Position numbers and translations under genes: made by a program. Positions 1 to 10,700 of a stretch of DNA of 64,000 bases are shown here, piece by piece; the stretch's first letter is position 1, and each line of letters begins with the position of its first letter. The DNA comes from Periplaneta americana (Eukaryota > Arthropoda > Insecta > Blattodea > Blattidae): positions 21,807,891 to 21,871,890 of the forward strand of contig NC_091127.1 in NCBI RefSeq assembly GCF_040183065.1. The letters run 5' to 3'. A model generated the notes under the pieces. It made no database searches. It saw nothing but the letters and a program-made list of their open reading frames with translations, and had not been told where the DNA came from.

Positions 1-1412
1 ATAGTTATTTATGGTACTTGTGAGGTTACCAGAACAATGGAAGGAGTCCATAATCGTACCTATTTTTAAGAAGGGGGACGAGACTAACTATAGTAACTTT
101 CGAGGAATATCACTTTTGTTGACGTCGTACAAAATTTTATCGAATATCCTTTTGAGAAGATTAACTCCATATGTAGATGAAATTATTGGGGATCATCAGT
201 GTGGTTTCAGGCGTAATAGATCGACTATTGATCAGATTTTTTGTATTCGACAGATATTGGAGAAAAAATGGGAGTATAAGGGTACAGCATATCAGTTATT
301 CATAGATTTCAAAAAGGCATATGACTCGGTTAAGAGAGAAGTTTTATATAATATTCTTATTGAATTTGGTATTCCCAAGAAACTAGTTCGATTAATTAAA
401 ATGTGTCTTAGTGAAACTTACAGCAGAGTCCATATAGGCCAGTTTCTATCTGATGCTTTTCCAATTCACTGCAGGCTAAAGCAGGGAGATGGACTGTCAT
501 CTTTACTTTTTAACTTCGCTCTAGAATATGCCATTAGAAAAGTTCAGGATAACAGAGAGGGTTTGGAATTGAACGGGTTACATCAGCTTCTTGTCTATGC
601 AGATGACGTGAATATGTTAGGAAAAAATCCTCAAACGATTAGGGAAAACGCGGAAATTCTACTTGAAGCAAGTAAAGAGATAGGGTTGGAAGTATATCCC
701 GAAAAGACTAAGTATATGATTATGTCTCGTGATCAGAATATTGTACGAAATGGAACTATAAAAGTTGGAGATTTATCTTTTGAAGAGGTGGAAGAATTCA
801 AATATCTTGGAGCAAATATAAATGACACTTGGGAGGAAATTAAACACAGAATAAATATGGGAAATGCCTGTTATTATTCGGTTGAGAAGCTTTTGTCATC
901 TAGTCTGCTGTCAAAAAATCTGAACGTTAGAATTTATAAAACAGTTATATTACTGGTTGTTCTGTATGACTGTGAAACTTGGACTCTTACTTTGAGAGAG
1001 AAACAGAGATTGAGAGTTTTTGAAATTAAGGTTCTTAGGAAAATATTTGGGGCTAAAAGGGATGAAGTTACAGGAGAATGGATAAAGTTACACAACGCAG
1101 AGCTGCACGCATTATATCCTTCACCTGACATAATTAGGAACATTAAATCCAGAAGTTTGAGATGGGCAGGGCATGTAGCACGTATGGGCGAAACCAGAAA
1201 TGCATATAGAGTGTTAGTTGAGAGGCCAGAGGGGAAAAGACCTTTGGGGAGGCCGAGACGTAGATGGAAAAATAATATTAAAATGGATTTGAGGGAGGTG
1301 GGATATGATAGAGACTGGATTAATCTTGCTCAGGATAGGGACCAATGGCGGGCTTATGTGAGGGCGGCAATGAACCTCCAGGTTCCTTAAAAGCCAGTAA
1401 GTAAGAAGTAAG
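1..1412 (+). mobile_element. 3' part of a non-LTR retrotransposon (LINE A)
   Basis: The window opens inside a non-LTR retrotransposon. Its coding part ends at 1390 and is followed by a short 3' tail of GTAAG-like repeats that runs into the target TA of a mariner at 1413. An in-frame stop at 2-4 sits just before the first usable ATG, so this copy is 5'-truncated or frameshifted there. Two further fragments of the same family occur in the window: 54215-54850, and a 60-bp piece near 51196. The family resembles the LINE coding sequences that are abundant in cockroach genomes (recognition, not a search). Confidence 0.8.
11..1390 (+). CDS. Reverse transcriptase, LINE A (C-terminal portion)
   Basis: An open frame of 459 codons encodes a non-LTR reverse transcriptase. 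The RT blocks appear in order: FRGISLL near residue 30, [15 protein letters not shown] near 62, [12 protein letters not shown] near 96 (first catalytic Asp), LKQGDGL near 156, and YADD at 196-199 (bases 596-607). They are followed by a thumb region with YCETW-like and WAGHVARMG motifs and a C-terminal basic GRPRRRW segment. The endonuclease and N-terminal RT parts are missing. The usual LSPLLFN after block B reads LSSLLFN. The ATG is only the first after an upstream stop, not a true start. A recently decayed retrotransposon ORF; autonomous activity is very unlikely because the 5' half is gone. Confidence 0.8.
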   Translation: MVLVRLPEQWKESIIVPIFKKGDETNYSNFRGISLLLTSYKILSNILLRRLTPYVDEIIGDHQCGFRRNRSTIDQIFCIRQILEKKWEYKGTAYQLFIDFKKAYDSVKREVLYNILIEFGIPKKLVRLIKMCLSETYSRVHIGQFLSDAFPIHCRLKQGDGLSSLLFNFALEYAIRKVQDNREGLELNGLHQLLVYADDVNMLGKNPQTIRENAEILLEASKEIGLEVYPEKTKYMIMSRDQNIVRNGTIKVGDLSFEEVEEFKYLGANINDTWEEIKHRINMGNACYYSVEKLLSSSLLSKNLNVRIYKTVILLVVLYDCETWTLTLREKQRLRVFEIKVLRKIFGAKRDEVTGEWIKLHNAELHALYPSPDIIRNIKSRSLRWAGHVARMGETRNAYRVLVERPEGKRPLGRPRRRWKNNIKMDLREVGYDRDWINLAQDRDQWRAYVRAAMNLQVP

Positions 1413-1414
1413 TA

Positions 1415-2333
1415 CGAGGGGGATCCAGGAAATAATGACCGTTCACGCATAACCGCCGCGCAGCTGACTCCCCTTCCTTGTTTGAAGGTCAACTGGCTTC
1501 CTTAACATGTGTCCTCATAATGTTGTGAGTACTGGTTGCAACAAGTCGCCATTTTGCATTTTGTGTTACTTCAAAATGAACAACGTGATTGATAATCCCG
1601 CCGACTGTGAGGTGAGGAGTGTGATTCGATTTTTGAATGCCCAACATTTGAAACCTGCAGAAATTTACCGGCAATTGAAAGAAGTGTATGGTGATACTGT
1701 AATGAATGAAAGAAATGTGAGAAAATGGTGCGAAATGTTCAACAATGGGCGAACAAATGTCCACAATGAAACTCGACCCGGACACCCATCACTCATCACA
1801 GAAGACCTGAAGACTAAAGTGAACGACAGAATCTTGCAAGACAGGCGCACATCACTCGACGAATTGCATATTGCCTTTCCTGACATTTCTCGTTCTTTGC
1901 TTGGTGAAATTGTGTCGTAACATCTTGGCTACCACAAAATCTGTGCCTGCCCGCACACTGCTGCTTCAACTCGAGAATTGCTGGATTAATTCGGTTGGGA
2001 AATCTTTGATCATCCGCCCTATAGTCCAGACCTTGCTCCTAGCGATTTTCAACTTTTCACTAAGCTGAAAGACTTTCTGGGTGGTACGCGTTTTGGAAGT
2101 GATGAAGAGTTGAAGAAGACAGTGAACACCTGGCTTAATGAACTGGCGGCAGAGGAGTATAACACGGGAATTCTAAAGCTAGTGAACAGATACGACAAAT
2201 GTTTAAATGTAGGTGGTGATTATGTAGAGAAGTAAAGGAAGCTTCAGTTATGTAACAGACTTTGTTTTTTCAAGTAAATATATTTTTTTTAATTATTACA
2301 ACAAAACGGTCGTTATTTCCTGGATCCCCCTCG
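1415..2333 (+). mobile_element. Internally deleted mariner element
   Basis: A 919-bp element is flanked by TA (1413-1414 and 2334-2335). It has 28-bp terminal inverted repeats starting CGAGGGGGATCCAGGAAATA with one mismatch. Length and coding content show a mariner of about 1.3 kb reduced by an internal deletion. It sits exactly at the tail of LINE A, so it jumped in after the LINE had inserted. Confidence 0.92.
1576..2235 (+). pseudogene. Mariner transposase, deleted and nonsense-mutated
   Basis: The N-terminal part (from ATG 1576) is the paired helix-turn-helix region of a mariner transposase: CEVRSVIRFLNAQ, then EIYRQLKEVYG, NVRKWCEMF and RSLLGEIVS. A TAA follows at 1918-1920. In the same frame the sequence continues HLGYHKICAC and then jumps to PHTAASTRELLD, another stop, and HPPYSPDLAPSDF with the C-terminal tail ending at TAA 2233-2235. 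The jump removes the middle of the catalytic domain, including the regions that normally hold the first two Asp of the DD34D triad; only the third Asp region remains. Expected full length is about 345 residues. It cannot be catalytic. Confidence 0.9.
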
Positions 2334-2335
2334 TA

Positions 2336-2450
2336 AGTACTTGTGAGGTAAGTGCATCTTTATTGCGCGAGTGGAAAGATTTAAGCACGAGGCGTCAGCC
2401 GAGTGCTTAAATTACACGAGTGCAATAAAGATCTCGCTCACAAGTACCAT
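2336..2450. repeat. Short fold-back repeat
   Basis: Directly after the mariner, GTACTTGTGAG at the left is answered by CTCACAAGTAC at the right, and GTGCATCTTTATTGC pairs with GCAATAAAGAT further in, giving an imperfect hairpin of about 115 bp. It may be part of a larger inverted repeat: the segment ATCCATGGCCATAACGAAAA at 2460-2480 is answered in inverted orientation near 3504-3530. Confidence 0.5.
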
Positions 2451-2814
2451 ACGTAATTTTATCCATGGCCATAACGAAAAATTATGTTTTATAAAAGAAA
2501 ATATGTTGAAAATAAGTCCTCATATAATCACATATCATGGCATGGATTTTAGAATCGATACGTGTACTAGGTAGGTTATGATGTAGAAGGCCATGATTAG
2601 TGAAGAATAGTATCTAAGGCGTTGGATAAATAACAAATTATAATTAATTATATAATTTTAATATATATATATTTTTTCATTTTAAACGTGTATTTTCATC
2701 TTTTTGAAGTTTCAGGGATTATTTAAAAGTGTTCACGAGACTAATGTGATTAAAATAATTTCACATTTTACTTCTGTAAACTTAAGAGGAATATTAAAAC
2801 GTAATTAATCATCG

Positions 2815-2905
2815 TGTCTGTTTAGCTCAGTTGACTAACGCGTGTTGTTATAAAATTCTATAAACCCAACTTGGCAGGTTCAAGTCTCCTCGCCTCCCAA
2901 AAAAT
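2815..2905 (+). repeat. tRNA-like SINE fragment (weak)
   Basis: TTTAGCTCAGTTGAC near 2820 resembles an A box and GGTTCAAGTCTCC near 2876 a B box, about 55 bp apart, followed by an A-rich stretch. No complete cloverleaf can be drawn, so this is a decayed tRNA-derived SINE head at best. Confidence 0.35.
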
Positions 2906-3175
2906 TAAAAAAAAAAATACATATTAGATATGGATGCAGTGCACAAATTACGACGTAGTAGATAGAGAAAAGAGAAGGAGATTGAGTGTATGTATATTTA
3001 AGAAATGGTAATAAAGAAGTAGAGATAGTGACATCTAGTAACTAATACATTAACTTCTTGAGTAATAGTTGAATGGAAAAGTATACGTGTGTGCCTGGGT
3101 ACTAGGAAAATGCTAATGAACTGTGAGATAAAGTTCAAACTGTGAGGTATGGTCTTTATCTCACTAGTGGAATAA

Positions 3176-3440
3176 AGTTGTTGTTGTTTTCTAATGCCAG
3201 GCGTTTGACAATAAAGTCATTTGACCTCTTGCACTCCAATATTTTTCAAAGATATTATCATGACCAGCCAATGAAGCACAGATTTTGAGGTGTTCCGAAT
3301 CCATTTCTTGGTTTGAGTTGCACAATGGGCAGTTTGGGGACTGATATATTCCAATTCTATGCAGGTGTTTGGCCAAACAATCATGGTCTGTTGTCAATCT
3401 AAATGCAGCTACAGACGATTTTCGTGGTAAATCGGGAATA
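3176..3440 (-). mobile_element. 3' end of RNase-H LINE B, reverse orientation
   Basis: Read on the - strand this encodes the end of a LINE ORF2: [20 protein letters not shown], then the Cys/His cluster [19 protein letters not shown], and a terminus LLSNAWH followed by a CAA-repeat tail (GTTGTTGTT at 3177-3189 on the + strand). Two more 3' ends of the same family are on the + strand at 21371-22010 and 26690-26963. The copy is only about 265 bp, a typical 5'-truncated insertion. Confidence 0.75.
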
Positions 3441-4261
3441 TGTAATATAGTAATGTTGAATAAAAACCTACTTTACAAACGCAAAAGCATTTAGTAAAGG
3501 CATGTTTTTCGTTATGGTCATGGATAAATACATAAATCAAGTAATGTTTGAAAATGTCTATACAGTAAACAAAATCAAACAGCACTATCTCGTTCATATT
3601 CACAATTTAGGTTCAACTCATTCCAAGTCTCATACAGACATTTCATTATTCAATACCTCTGCCACTTTATCTGGAAGTTCTGTCTTCGAGATTGTCTTCT
3701 ATGTTAAGGGAAATGCTGGCTGAAATACAGGAGCATTGCCATTATTTGAGAACAGAGTTCTTTACAGAAGATCTTAGTACAGAACCTTGTTTAAAAAATC
3801 CATTTTTACTCGTGAAAAATAGTTTTACCTTCAAAGATTTCTGCTGAAAAATAGTTAATTGAGCTTACTTGTGATAGTGGCCTTCATACTTTTTCTAGAA
3901 CAAATCTGTCGGATTTTTGGATTCTAAAGCAAAAGGAGTAGCCATCATCAGGACTACAACAAGGGTCTGTGTCACCTAAGGAAACATGGATTCCGCATGC
4001 CCTCCTTTCCCATGGTTTGGTGAGGAAAGTGTTAGCAAATTTTATTATATGTTAAATTAATAAAATTGATTTTAAATCAGTTTGTAATTTTCTTAAATTT
4101 AACAACTTACACTACAGAAATATATTACAATCATGATTGACTTAATTTTCAATCTTAGTTAAAATTAATTTCATTTAATTTTATATATAACAGATTTTTA
4201 GGTTTAAGAAACGGTTGACAAAATAAAACACACGATATCTTGCAATGTTATTTATTAGTAA

Positions 4262-4973
4262 CTAGCTGTACCTGTGCGCTTCACTGCACTTGTTAGAAAT
4301 AAATATAAAGTAATTACATAATTAAAATAGGACATCTGGTCCAGGGAACATTCGTGTTTGATAGAAGGATAAATCGTTTAATATGTCACTTAATTTAAAT
4401 TGTATTTAAATAATTAAAATGCGATCATTTTGGTCCAGAGACCACTCATTTAGTGCAATGATAATACCTTTAACATATTTCTTAATTGTTATTACATGCA
4501 AATAATTAAAATATGATCATTTGGTTCAGAGAACATCCGTTTTTGGTGCAATTTGGTCCCATCAAAATTTTGCTTGGAAAGAAACATATCGGAAATCATT
4601 TTTAAAGAAACTTTTGTTATGTAACATTTTTCACAAAAATTAATAATAAGGGAGATATTTCGATTTATTTAATTCAAACCCCCTTATAACCTCCCTTTTA
4701 AATAAAGTATCTTGAATGCCATATAGCCTAAAATCTAAGTTACAACGAACTTAATTTATATTTCAATTTTCATATAAATCTGTTCAGCCATTATCGCGTG
4801 AAAAGGTAACAAACAGACAGACAGACAGACATACATACAAACAAACAAACAAAAATGCCAAAAAAGCGATTTTCGGTTTCAGGATGATTAGTTATACATG
4901 TTAACACCAATTATTTTTGGAAAATCGAAAATTACCAGAAACATTTTGGCTACAGATTTATTATTAGTATAGA
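4262..4973 (-). mobile_element. Non-autonomous Helitron, copy 1
   Basis: On the - strand the element starts with TCTATACTAATAATAAATCT (ending at 4973) and finishes with CTAG at 4262-4265, flanked by A and T as expected for Helitron insertion between A and T. A GC-rich GTGCAGTGAAGCGCAC-type hairpin lies just before the CTAG end. It contains a CAGACAGA microsatellite (about 4811-4830). No Rep/helicase coding is visible. The same family recurs at 10317-11279 and 24227-25285. Confidence 0.75.
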
Positions 4974-5129
4974 TTGCATTAAAAGACATTCTTTGTAATT
5001 TATCACCTTCAACAACCAGCATCGTGCTTTTTACCCATCATTTGTAAGAACAGGAAATTCATAGTGAAGCAGCAGAACACGTGTTGTCAGCAAATAGCTG
5101 GATACACTATGAAAATAGATCTTCAACAT

Positions 5130-6570
5130 TGTCTCCACATTATGAAAATTAAATGAATGAATGGATCTACAAGTTTGCGAACTTTTTCTGCAGCAAAGAT
5201 TTTGACGATGTCATCATAGCAAATAGACGATGGTCTCTTCTGTTCAAATGAAGTAATACTCAGATTTGAAAGTCGATCTTGTCCCATGTTGCTTCTTAAA
5301 TGACGTTTAAAAATTTTCAGTTTACTAAAACTTATTTCGCCTTAAACACCAGTTACAGAAAGAGTTAGAAATATCCTTAAGGTTATGTTGAAGTTTGGAT
5401 ATCCTTCAAGTCTGTGTTTGTAAATGAGACTCAAAAGTGTTGATTCAGTGCCATAAACTGTGAAGACGCGATGTTTAAAACTTTCCACTTCTTCAAGAAA
5501 TTCGTATTCATTTATGTCGTCTTTGTAGGTCTCTGCTAACTTATGGCTTCAGTCTCTAAGGGCCATATTCATAGACATTCTTAGCGCAGGCTTCTTGTGG
5601 ATGATCAGCGAACTAACGTTTTTCGTATTCATAAACCAGTGTTAGCAATATGATATGAATCATGTACAAGTAATCAGTCAATAGCCGAGGCTAGTTTAGC
5701 ACGCTCGTAGCGCGGGCTAGCGAAATGTCTATGCATAGCACCCTATCTCTTTCACATCCATCATGTGTACTTTATTTACATTTAAAAGCTAAACCTGTCA
5801 TTTGGAACAGGTTTTTTTTAGCTCATTTATCAATGATTTCTAATTAAGCAATTCTAAACAGATTCTCCTATGATAAGTTGGAATTTCATCTTCACAGCCT
5901 TTGTCAAACATTATCTTCTTTTTCCTTTTCCGTTTTTCTTGGAAATCAGCAAGTAAATCCTTAGCAATCATTTTAGCTTCTGTAAAAAAATGGATGGGGC
6001 ATAGTCCCTAGTTGATTCCAAAAGTCTTAAAAGATCATGAATATTTCTGATTGACACTACTGTTACATTCACTCAATTTTCTTTAGAATACCATACCAGA
6101 AACAAGTAATGGCAATAAATTCAAACTTCCTGATGTTGGTAGTCTCGATCTTTGTCTCGGACATGAAGAGAGGAGTGACTTACAACCTCAACAGCTTCCA
6201 TGCTTGCTAACCATATGGTTTACTTTGGGATTTTAAGAAAAGTGATACACTTTTTATTTTACTTTCCTATCTTGGTTTGAGGCTGAAGAAAACACATACA
6301 GGTAATTTAGTGTTTCAAAGAATGTTTGAGCTTCAGGTGATGATTCAGCAGCATGTGCTGTGTGATCACTGTCAACACTACAAATGATATTCAATTAAGC
6401 TGGTAGATGCCAAGAGCTTGCAGATTCATCACATTACATTAAGTTAGGCTGACCAGACGTCCCCGATTTCTGGTGATCATTTCTTCACGATCTTAAGTGC
6501 AGTATAGGCCATCATGTTGGCTTTTCCCCAAGAGCAATTCGATGTTGTCTGGGTAAAGGGTGTCAAGTCA
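5130..6570 (-). pseudogene. hAT transposase relic (ZMYM1-like), interrupted by a MITE
   Basis: The - strand of 5130-5560 reads as a hAT C-terminal dimerisation domain: VYGTESTLLSLIYKHRLEGY, then PNFNITLRIFLTLSVTGV, a stop, GEISFSKLKIFKRHLRSNMG, QDRLSNLSITSFEQKRPS and YDDIVKIFAAEKVRKLVDPF. In related proteins the stop position is within the conserved SGERSFS stretch. Upstream transposase sequence on the same strand resumes beyond 5745 (for example KMIAKDLLADFQEKRKRKKK near 5920-5990 and DEIPTYHRRICLELLN near 5840-5890) and fades towards 6570. A TIR element at 5560-5743 splits it. Several stops make it a dead copy. Confidence 0.7.
5560..5743. mobile_element. MITE inserted in the hAT relic
   Basis: The left end GGGCCATATTCATAGACATT is matched in inverted orientation by the right end (reverse complement GGGTGCTATGCATAGACATT), continuing into CTTAGCGC and CGCTAGC-type sequence. 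The 184-bp element interrupts the reading of the hAT relic, so it is younger. Target duplication is unclear. Confidence 0.6.
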
Positions 6571-7596
6571 TAGAAATGAGTTTTAAAATAAATGAAAATC
6601 AAACTTCGAACCTTGTTGCAAATAATGTTCTACTATACAAAACCCATCAAATGCTAGTATTATTTTGTTTTTTGCACGCCCACTTGTAGAATTTAACTTG
6701 CATATTCACCTGGAGAACAAAACTCCATTTGCAAAAAAAAATGACTTCACTCCCTCTACCCAAACACCATCAAACAATTTTTCAGTCAAAAAAATAGAAG
6801 TACTGCTTCCTCCAGTGGGATCCTATTTCATACAGAACAATACGAGGTTCTGCCGATTTTCAATGGCTTTTTCATTGTCAGATGCAGACAGCTTTGCCTA
6901 GCTAACACCTGGTGATGCCCTCTGCTATTAAAACCAGCAACTATATGAAACATTTCTAAGTGATAACTTTGTCGTAAATAAAACCACATCCCCACAGATG
7001 TCTCTGTGGATTTCGAGTAATAACAACCGGATTCACGCGCCAAGAAGGAAGGAAATTCTTATCAAAACGTTGCTCACTTATAGCTGATAACTTGAGTCAG
7101 TAAAAGACTTTAAGAATTACAGTAGCTATGCCATGCATTAGTTTTCCATCTGCATATCCGTTCATTTCAAAATTTCGAATTCTAAGGTAGATGTAAAGTT
7201 GATAAGGAGCTTCTTCTTGGAAGATATTTCGTAATATATATAAAAAAAATAATGTGCGGGTGGAAAGTGTTAAAAATATCCATAATAATATACATATTTT
7301 ATAAAATGATAATCATTCAAGTTAACATTACACGAGCAGAAAATGTATATCATGAAACAATGTAAGCAGCAGAATTAATACTAAATTGCATTATGCCTAT
7401 AAAATAACAGTTTAAAGATTAACTTACCAAAACAAAGAATTTAATGTGTCCGGAATTGGAATATTTTTTTCTTGGCACACAGTAAGATTAGCAGAAGAAT
7501 TGGATGACATTTGTTAGATTGGAATAATAAATATGCATTGCATATGAAAGATTGTGCAACTGAATTGAAATGTAGTTCATGTAACTATTGTTCCAG
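6570..7596. other. Unassigned stretch upstream of OTUD7 coding exon 1
   Basis: AT-rich sequence with only short shadow frames. No exon matching the UBA-like N-terminus expected of OTUD7 proteins was found here or further left. It is probably intron sequence. Confidence 0.4.
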
Positions 7597-7770
7597 TGAA
7601 GAAACTGACAAGGGGGATATCCCGTGCCACAGACAATGTCAACTTAGTATCAAGAGCACGGTCTGACATTGCACTAGACTTCAAGGAAAACTCAGTTTGC
7701 AGTGTGAACCAGTTCTTTATAGAGACACCTGTGTACACATTCACACTTCCAGATCTGACAATATATCCCG
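7597..7770 (+). CDS. OTUD7 coding exon 1 of those visible
   Basis: Bounded by TTCCAG at 7591-7596 and GTAAGT at 7771. It begins with two bases of a split codon and ends in phase 1 after TAT CCC G. It encodes [20 protein letters not shown], then SDIALDF and a segment ending [16 protein letters not shown], the conserved stretch just before the OTU domain in Cezanne proteins. The split Glu codon (G + AG) joins it to EDFRGF in the next exon, as in vertebrate family members. Confidence 0.93.
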
Positions 7771-10700
7771 GTAAGTGATCTGTCATTCAGAGATAATGCC
7801 CAAAGTGTTGCTATTTACGGTACCTACCAGAAGCATCAGTTAGTATTTGACTTGTCTGTAATTTGTTGCAAGATCAGTTTAATTGGCTTATTCTTCGTTA
7901 TAGATTATGTTTAAAAACGAATTACAAATTTTAAATATGTAGATTGTGAAATGAGTTCTGAATATAACACTGACAAGTTGTATAGTTTCAAAGTCCTCTT
8001 AAAAACTTGAAAATAAAGTCAGAAATGGAATTAAAATAAAGTTTTATATAGTCCTAGCAATATTATATTATGAACATGGACACTTAAGTACCGGTACGAA
8101 ACGAATATAATATCACGCAAGCACAGTGGCGGATTTACAACTCTATTGCCCATAGGCACTCAAAAATTTGCCATTCCCCTTTTACCACTCCATTTTGATT
8201 CTCGATAAATTATGGATAAAAAAATAAGTATATATATTTTTGTCTTGCCTTCTGCTAAGCGAACTGATTAATTGAGGACCGTTTTTGCAAAATTGAGATT
8301 TTGGTGGATTCGTTAACATAAAGCACGCCTCTACATGATGTTAAAGTTATCTTAGTAAAATTGAATTATTTCTCTTCATTATAGTGTGTCAAAGTGTGAT
8401 GGTTGTACTTATAACCTACTAGTCTCTATTCAGTTTTTTGTCTCTCCTGTAAAATTTAGTTTTTTCAGTTAGCAAGTTTTGCAAAAACGGTCCTCAATTA
8501 TTTCAGACAAGTCAGTTATCTGAAATATTTCCGACCCTAAAATTTGCCCACTTGTCAATTGGTAAATCTGTCTCTGCATAAGCCATTTGCATTCAATTAT
8601 TACGTAACATAACAGGCTGTACAATACTGGACTAAATAAAAATGAAGATACAAGAAATTAGTTAAAAATAAAATGTAATATGTAAGAACATTGTGAGAAT
8701 AGGACATAACATTTACTGAGAATATGAAATACCAAATTACTATCAAACCCAAAGTTTGAGATCACGGCAAATTCAGGAAACAATATAAATACCTGTGAAG
8801 TTAAGACAGGCAAATTGTCTACACTGTGAAGTGCAGAAAAAGTTTTCGTAATTTTTCTAGGACTGTCAAAAAAATAATATGTTAATATCTCACTAACAAT
8901 GAGCAACTTTTACTTCGAAGTCCTTAAAAACCAGACACAGTTTAGAACAAGGACATTTACAACTAGATGATACAATTTTTGTTTTACCAATTTTGCTGTT
9001 ATTGCTTCGATAATCATAGTTTTTAGTTTTCTTTCCTCACCTTTTGTTCAATTTTAATAGAGTAAAACTTCTTTTGTACATTTCGCACTTATGCGTTTTT
9101 CATACTTATTTGTTTCTTCTGAGATCTCAGCTAAATTCCTGTACTTCACATGTTAATTTATTTCGGATATACGTGTTTCGTTTATTCGTTTTTTGCACTT
9201 ATACGATCGTTATTTTAAACCCCAGGAGATGTGAAGCGTTATTTATACATTCTAAATCAATTTTGCTCGAAATTGGGTTTGCTGTGAAAATGTAAGAACG
9301 CAAAAATATGGCATGTGTTCATTGTTAAGATGCCGATCCATTTTGAAATTTGTAGAAACAAGAGACAGTCCATTCATAGAGGGAAGAGAAATATGTCACC
9401 AAACTCCCACCCCCATGGCTTGTCACGCAAAAGGGAGAAATGGAACATTTTACACAAAGAGGATCTGGCATAAAGTTGTGACCACAATGAACACAACTAC
9501 CCTAAGACCTCTCCTCACTGAATATATTTTGACAATAGACTTAACTTGATGTGATGATAAGGTTGCTGATTGGTTTTTTAATTCTGATTTCTTTGTTTGA
9601 AATGTAATTGGTTCTAAGAAGTTAAGATTTTGTACAAATAATCTTATATTTTTTAGGAATATCCGTTATAAATTTGAGTACTGTATTATACAGCAGACTC
9701 AAAGATGGCTAACTATGAAATTCTAAATTTCTCTTGTGAACATTTTTGTAAATTAACTTAGTCATTCTTTTCGTCTTCAAGTGCTATTTCAGACGTTATT
9801 AAAATGCCATTTCAGTTACATGTTTTTCTTATTTATGCGTTTATTTCTTCAGATCCCCATAAAAACGTATAAATTAAGTTTTATTATATTAGCTTCTGCT
9901 TTAATGAGCATATTATCTTTTGTGCAACATACAAATTTTGAAACTGTTTAATTGTTTTCGAAATGTAGAAGAATGGAGCATGTGAAATGAACAAACAGAA
10001 TAAGAGAACCCTGGGTCTGCAGTGAAAGACACGGAAAACTATGAAAAATACTCGCATTAATTATTCATAAACTGTTCCTTAATTATGTTTTGCAGAGGAT
10101 TTTCGAGGCTTTTTGGAAAAAGATCTAATCGAAATGTCGAGTCTGGTGTCCTTGGAGCAGTCAGGTCGCCTCAATTGGTGGGCAGACTCTGGTGCATGCC
10201 AAAGGCTCTGGCCTCTAGCAACTACAGGAGATGGAAACTGCCTACTTCATGCAGCGTCATTAGGTATGTGTGAGACTTCCCATTCCTTGCTTTTCAAAGT
10301 CGTCATATATTGTTTACTAGCTGTACCCATGCACTCCGCTGCACCCGTTAGAAATAAATATAAAGTAATTACATAATTAAAATAGGGCGTTTGATAGAAG
10401 GATAAATCGTTTATTATGTTACTTAATTTAAATCGTATTAAAAAAATTAAAATGCGATCATTTTGATCCAGAGACCATTCATTTGGTCATAAAAATTATT
10501 TTAGGAAATAGAGGAAACGAATGTACAGAATAGCCTATCAAGTTTTATGTGCATAAGAAGCTATTTTAATCTTACCTGTCCTCGATTCACTCAGAAGTTA
10601 CTGTAATAACATTATAGCATTATGTCCATCTAGAGAAACTACACTTTCCAATGGTGAAATAATAATTAATTATACAAATCGGTTAATTTAGCTTCCGATA

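Noticed and set aside
934..1143. Reverse-strand frames within LINE A
   Set aside because: They overlap the well-supported RT frame and have no motif; they are shadows of it.
4811..4850. CRISPR-like or satellite array (CAGACAGA, ACAAACAA)
   Set aside because: Simple microsatellite inside the Helitron family, with no spacer structure. No CRISPR array is expected in an insect genome.
1..7596. Upstream OTUD7 exons (UBA-like N-terminus)
   Set aside because: I looked for the conserved N-terminal motif and found none; probably beyond the left edge or in exons too short to see.
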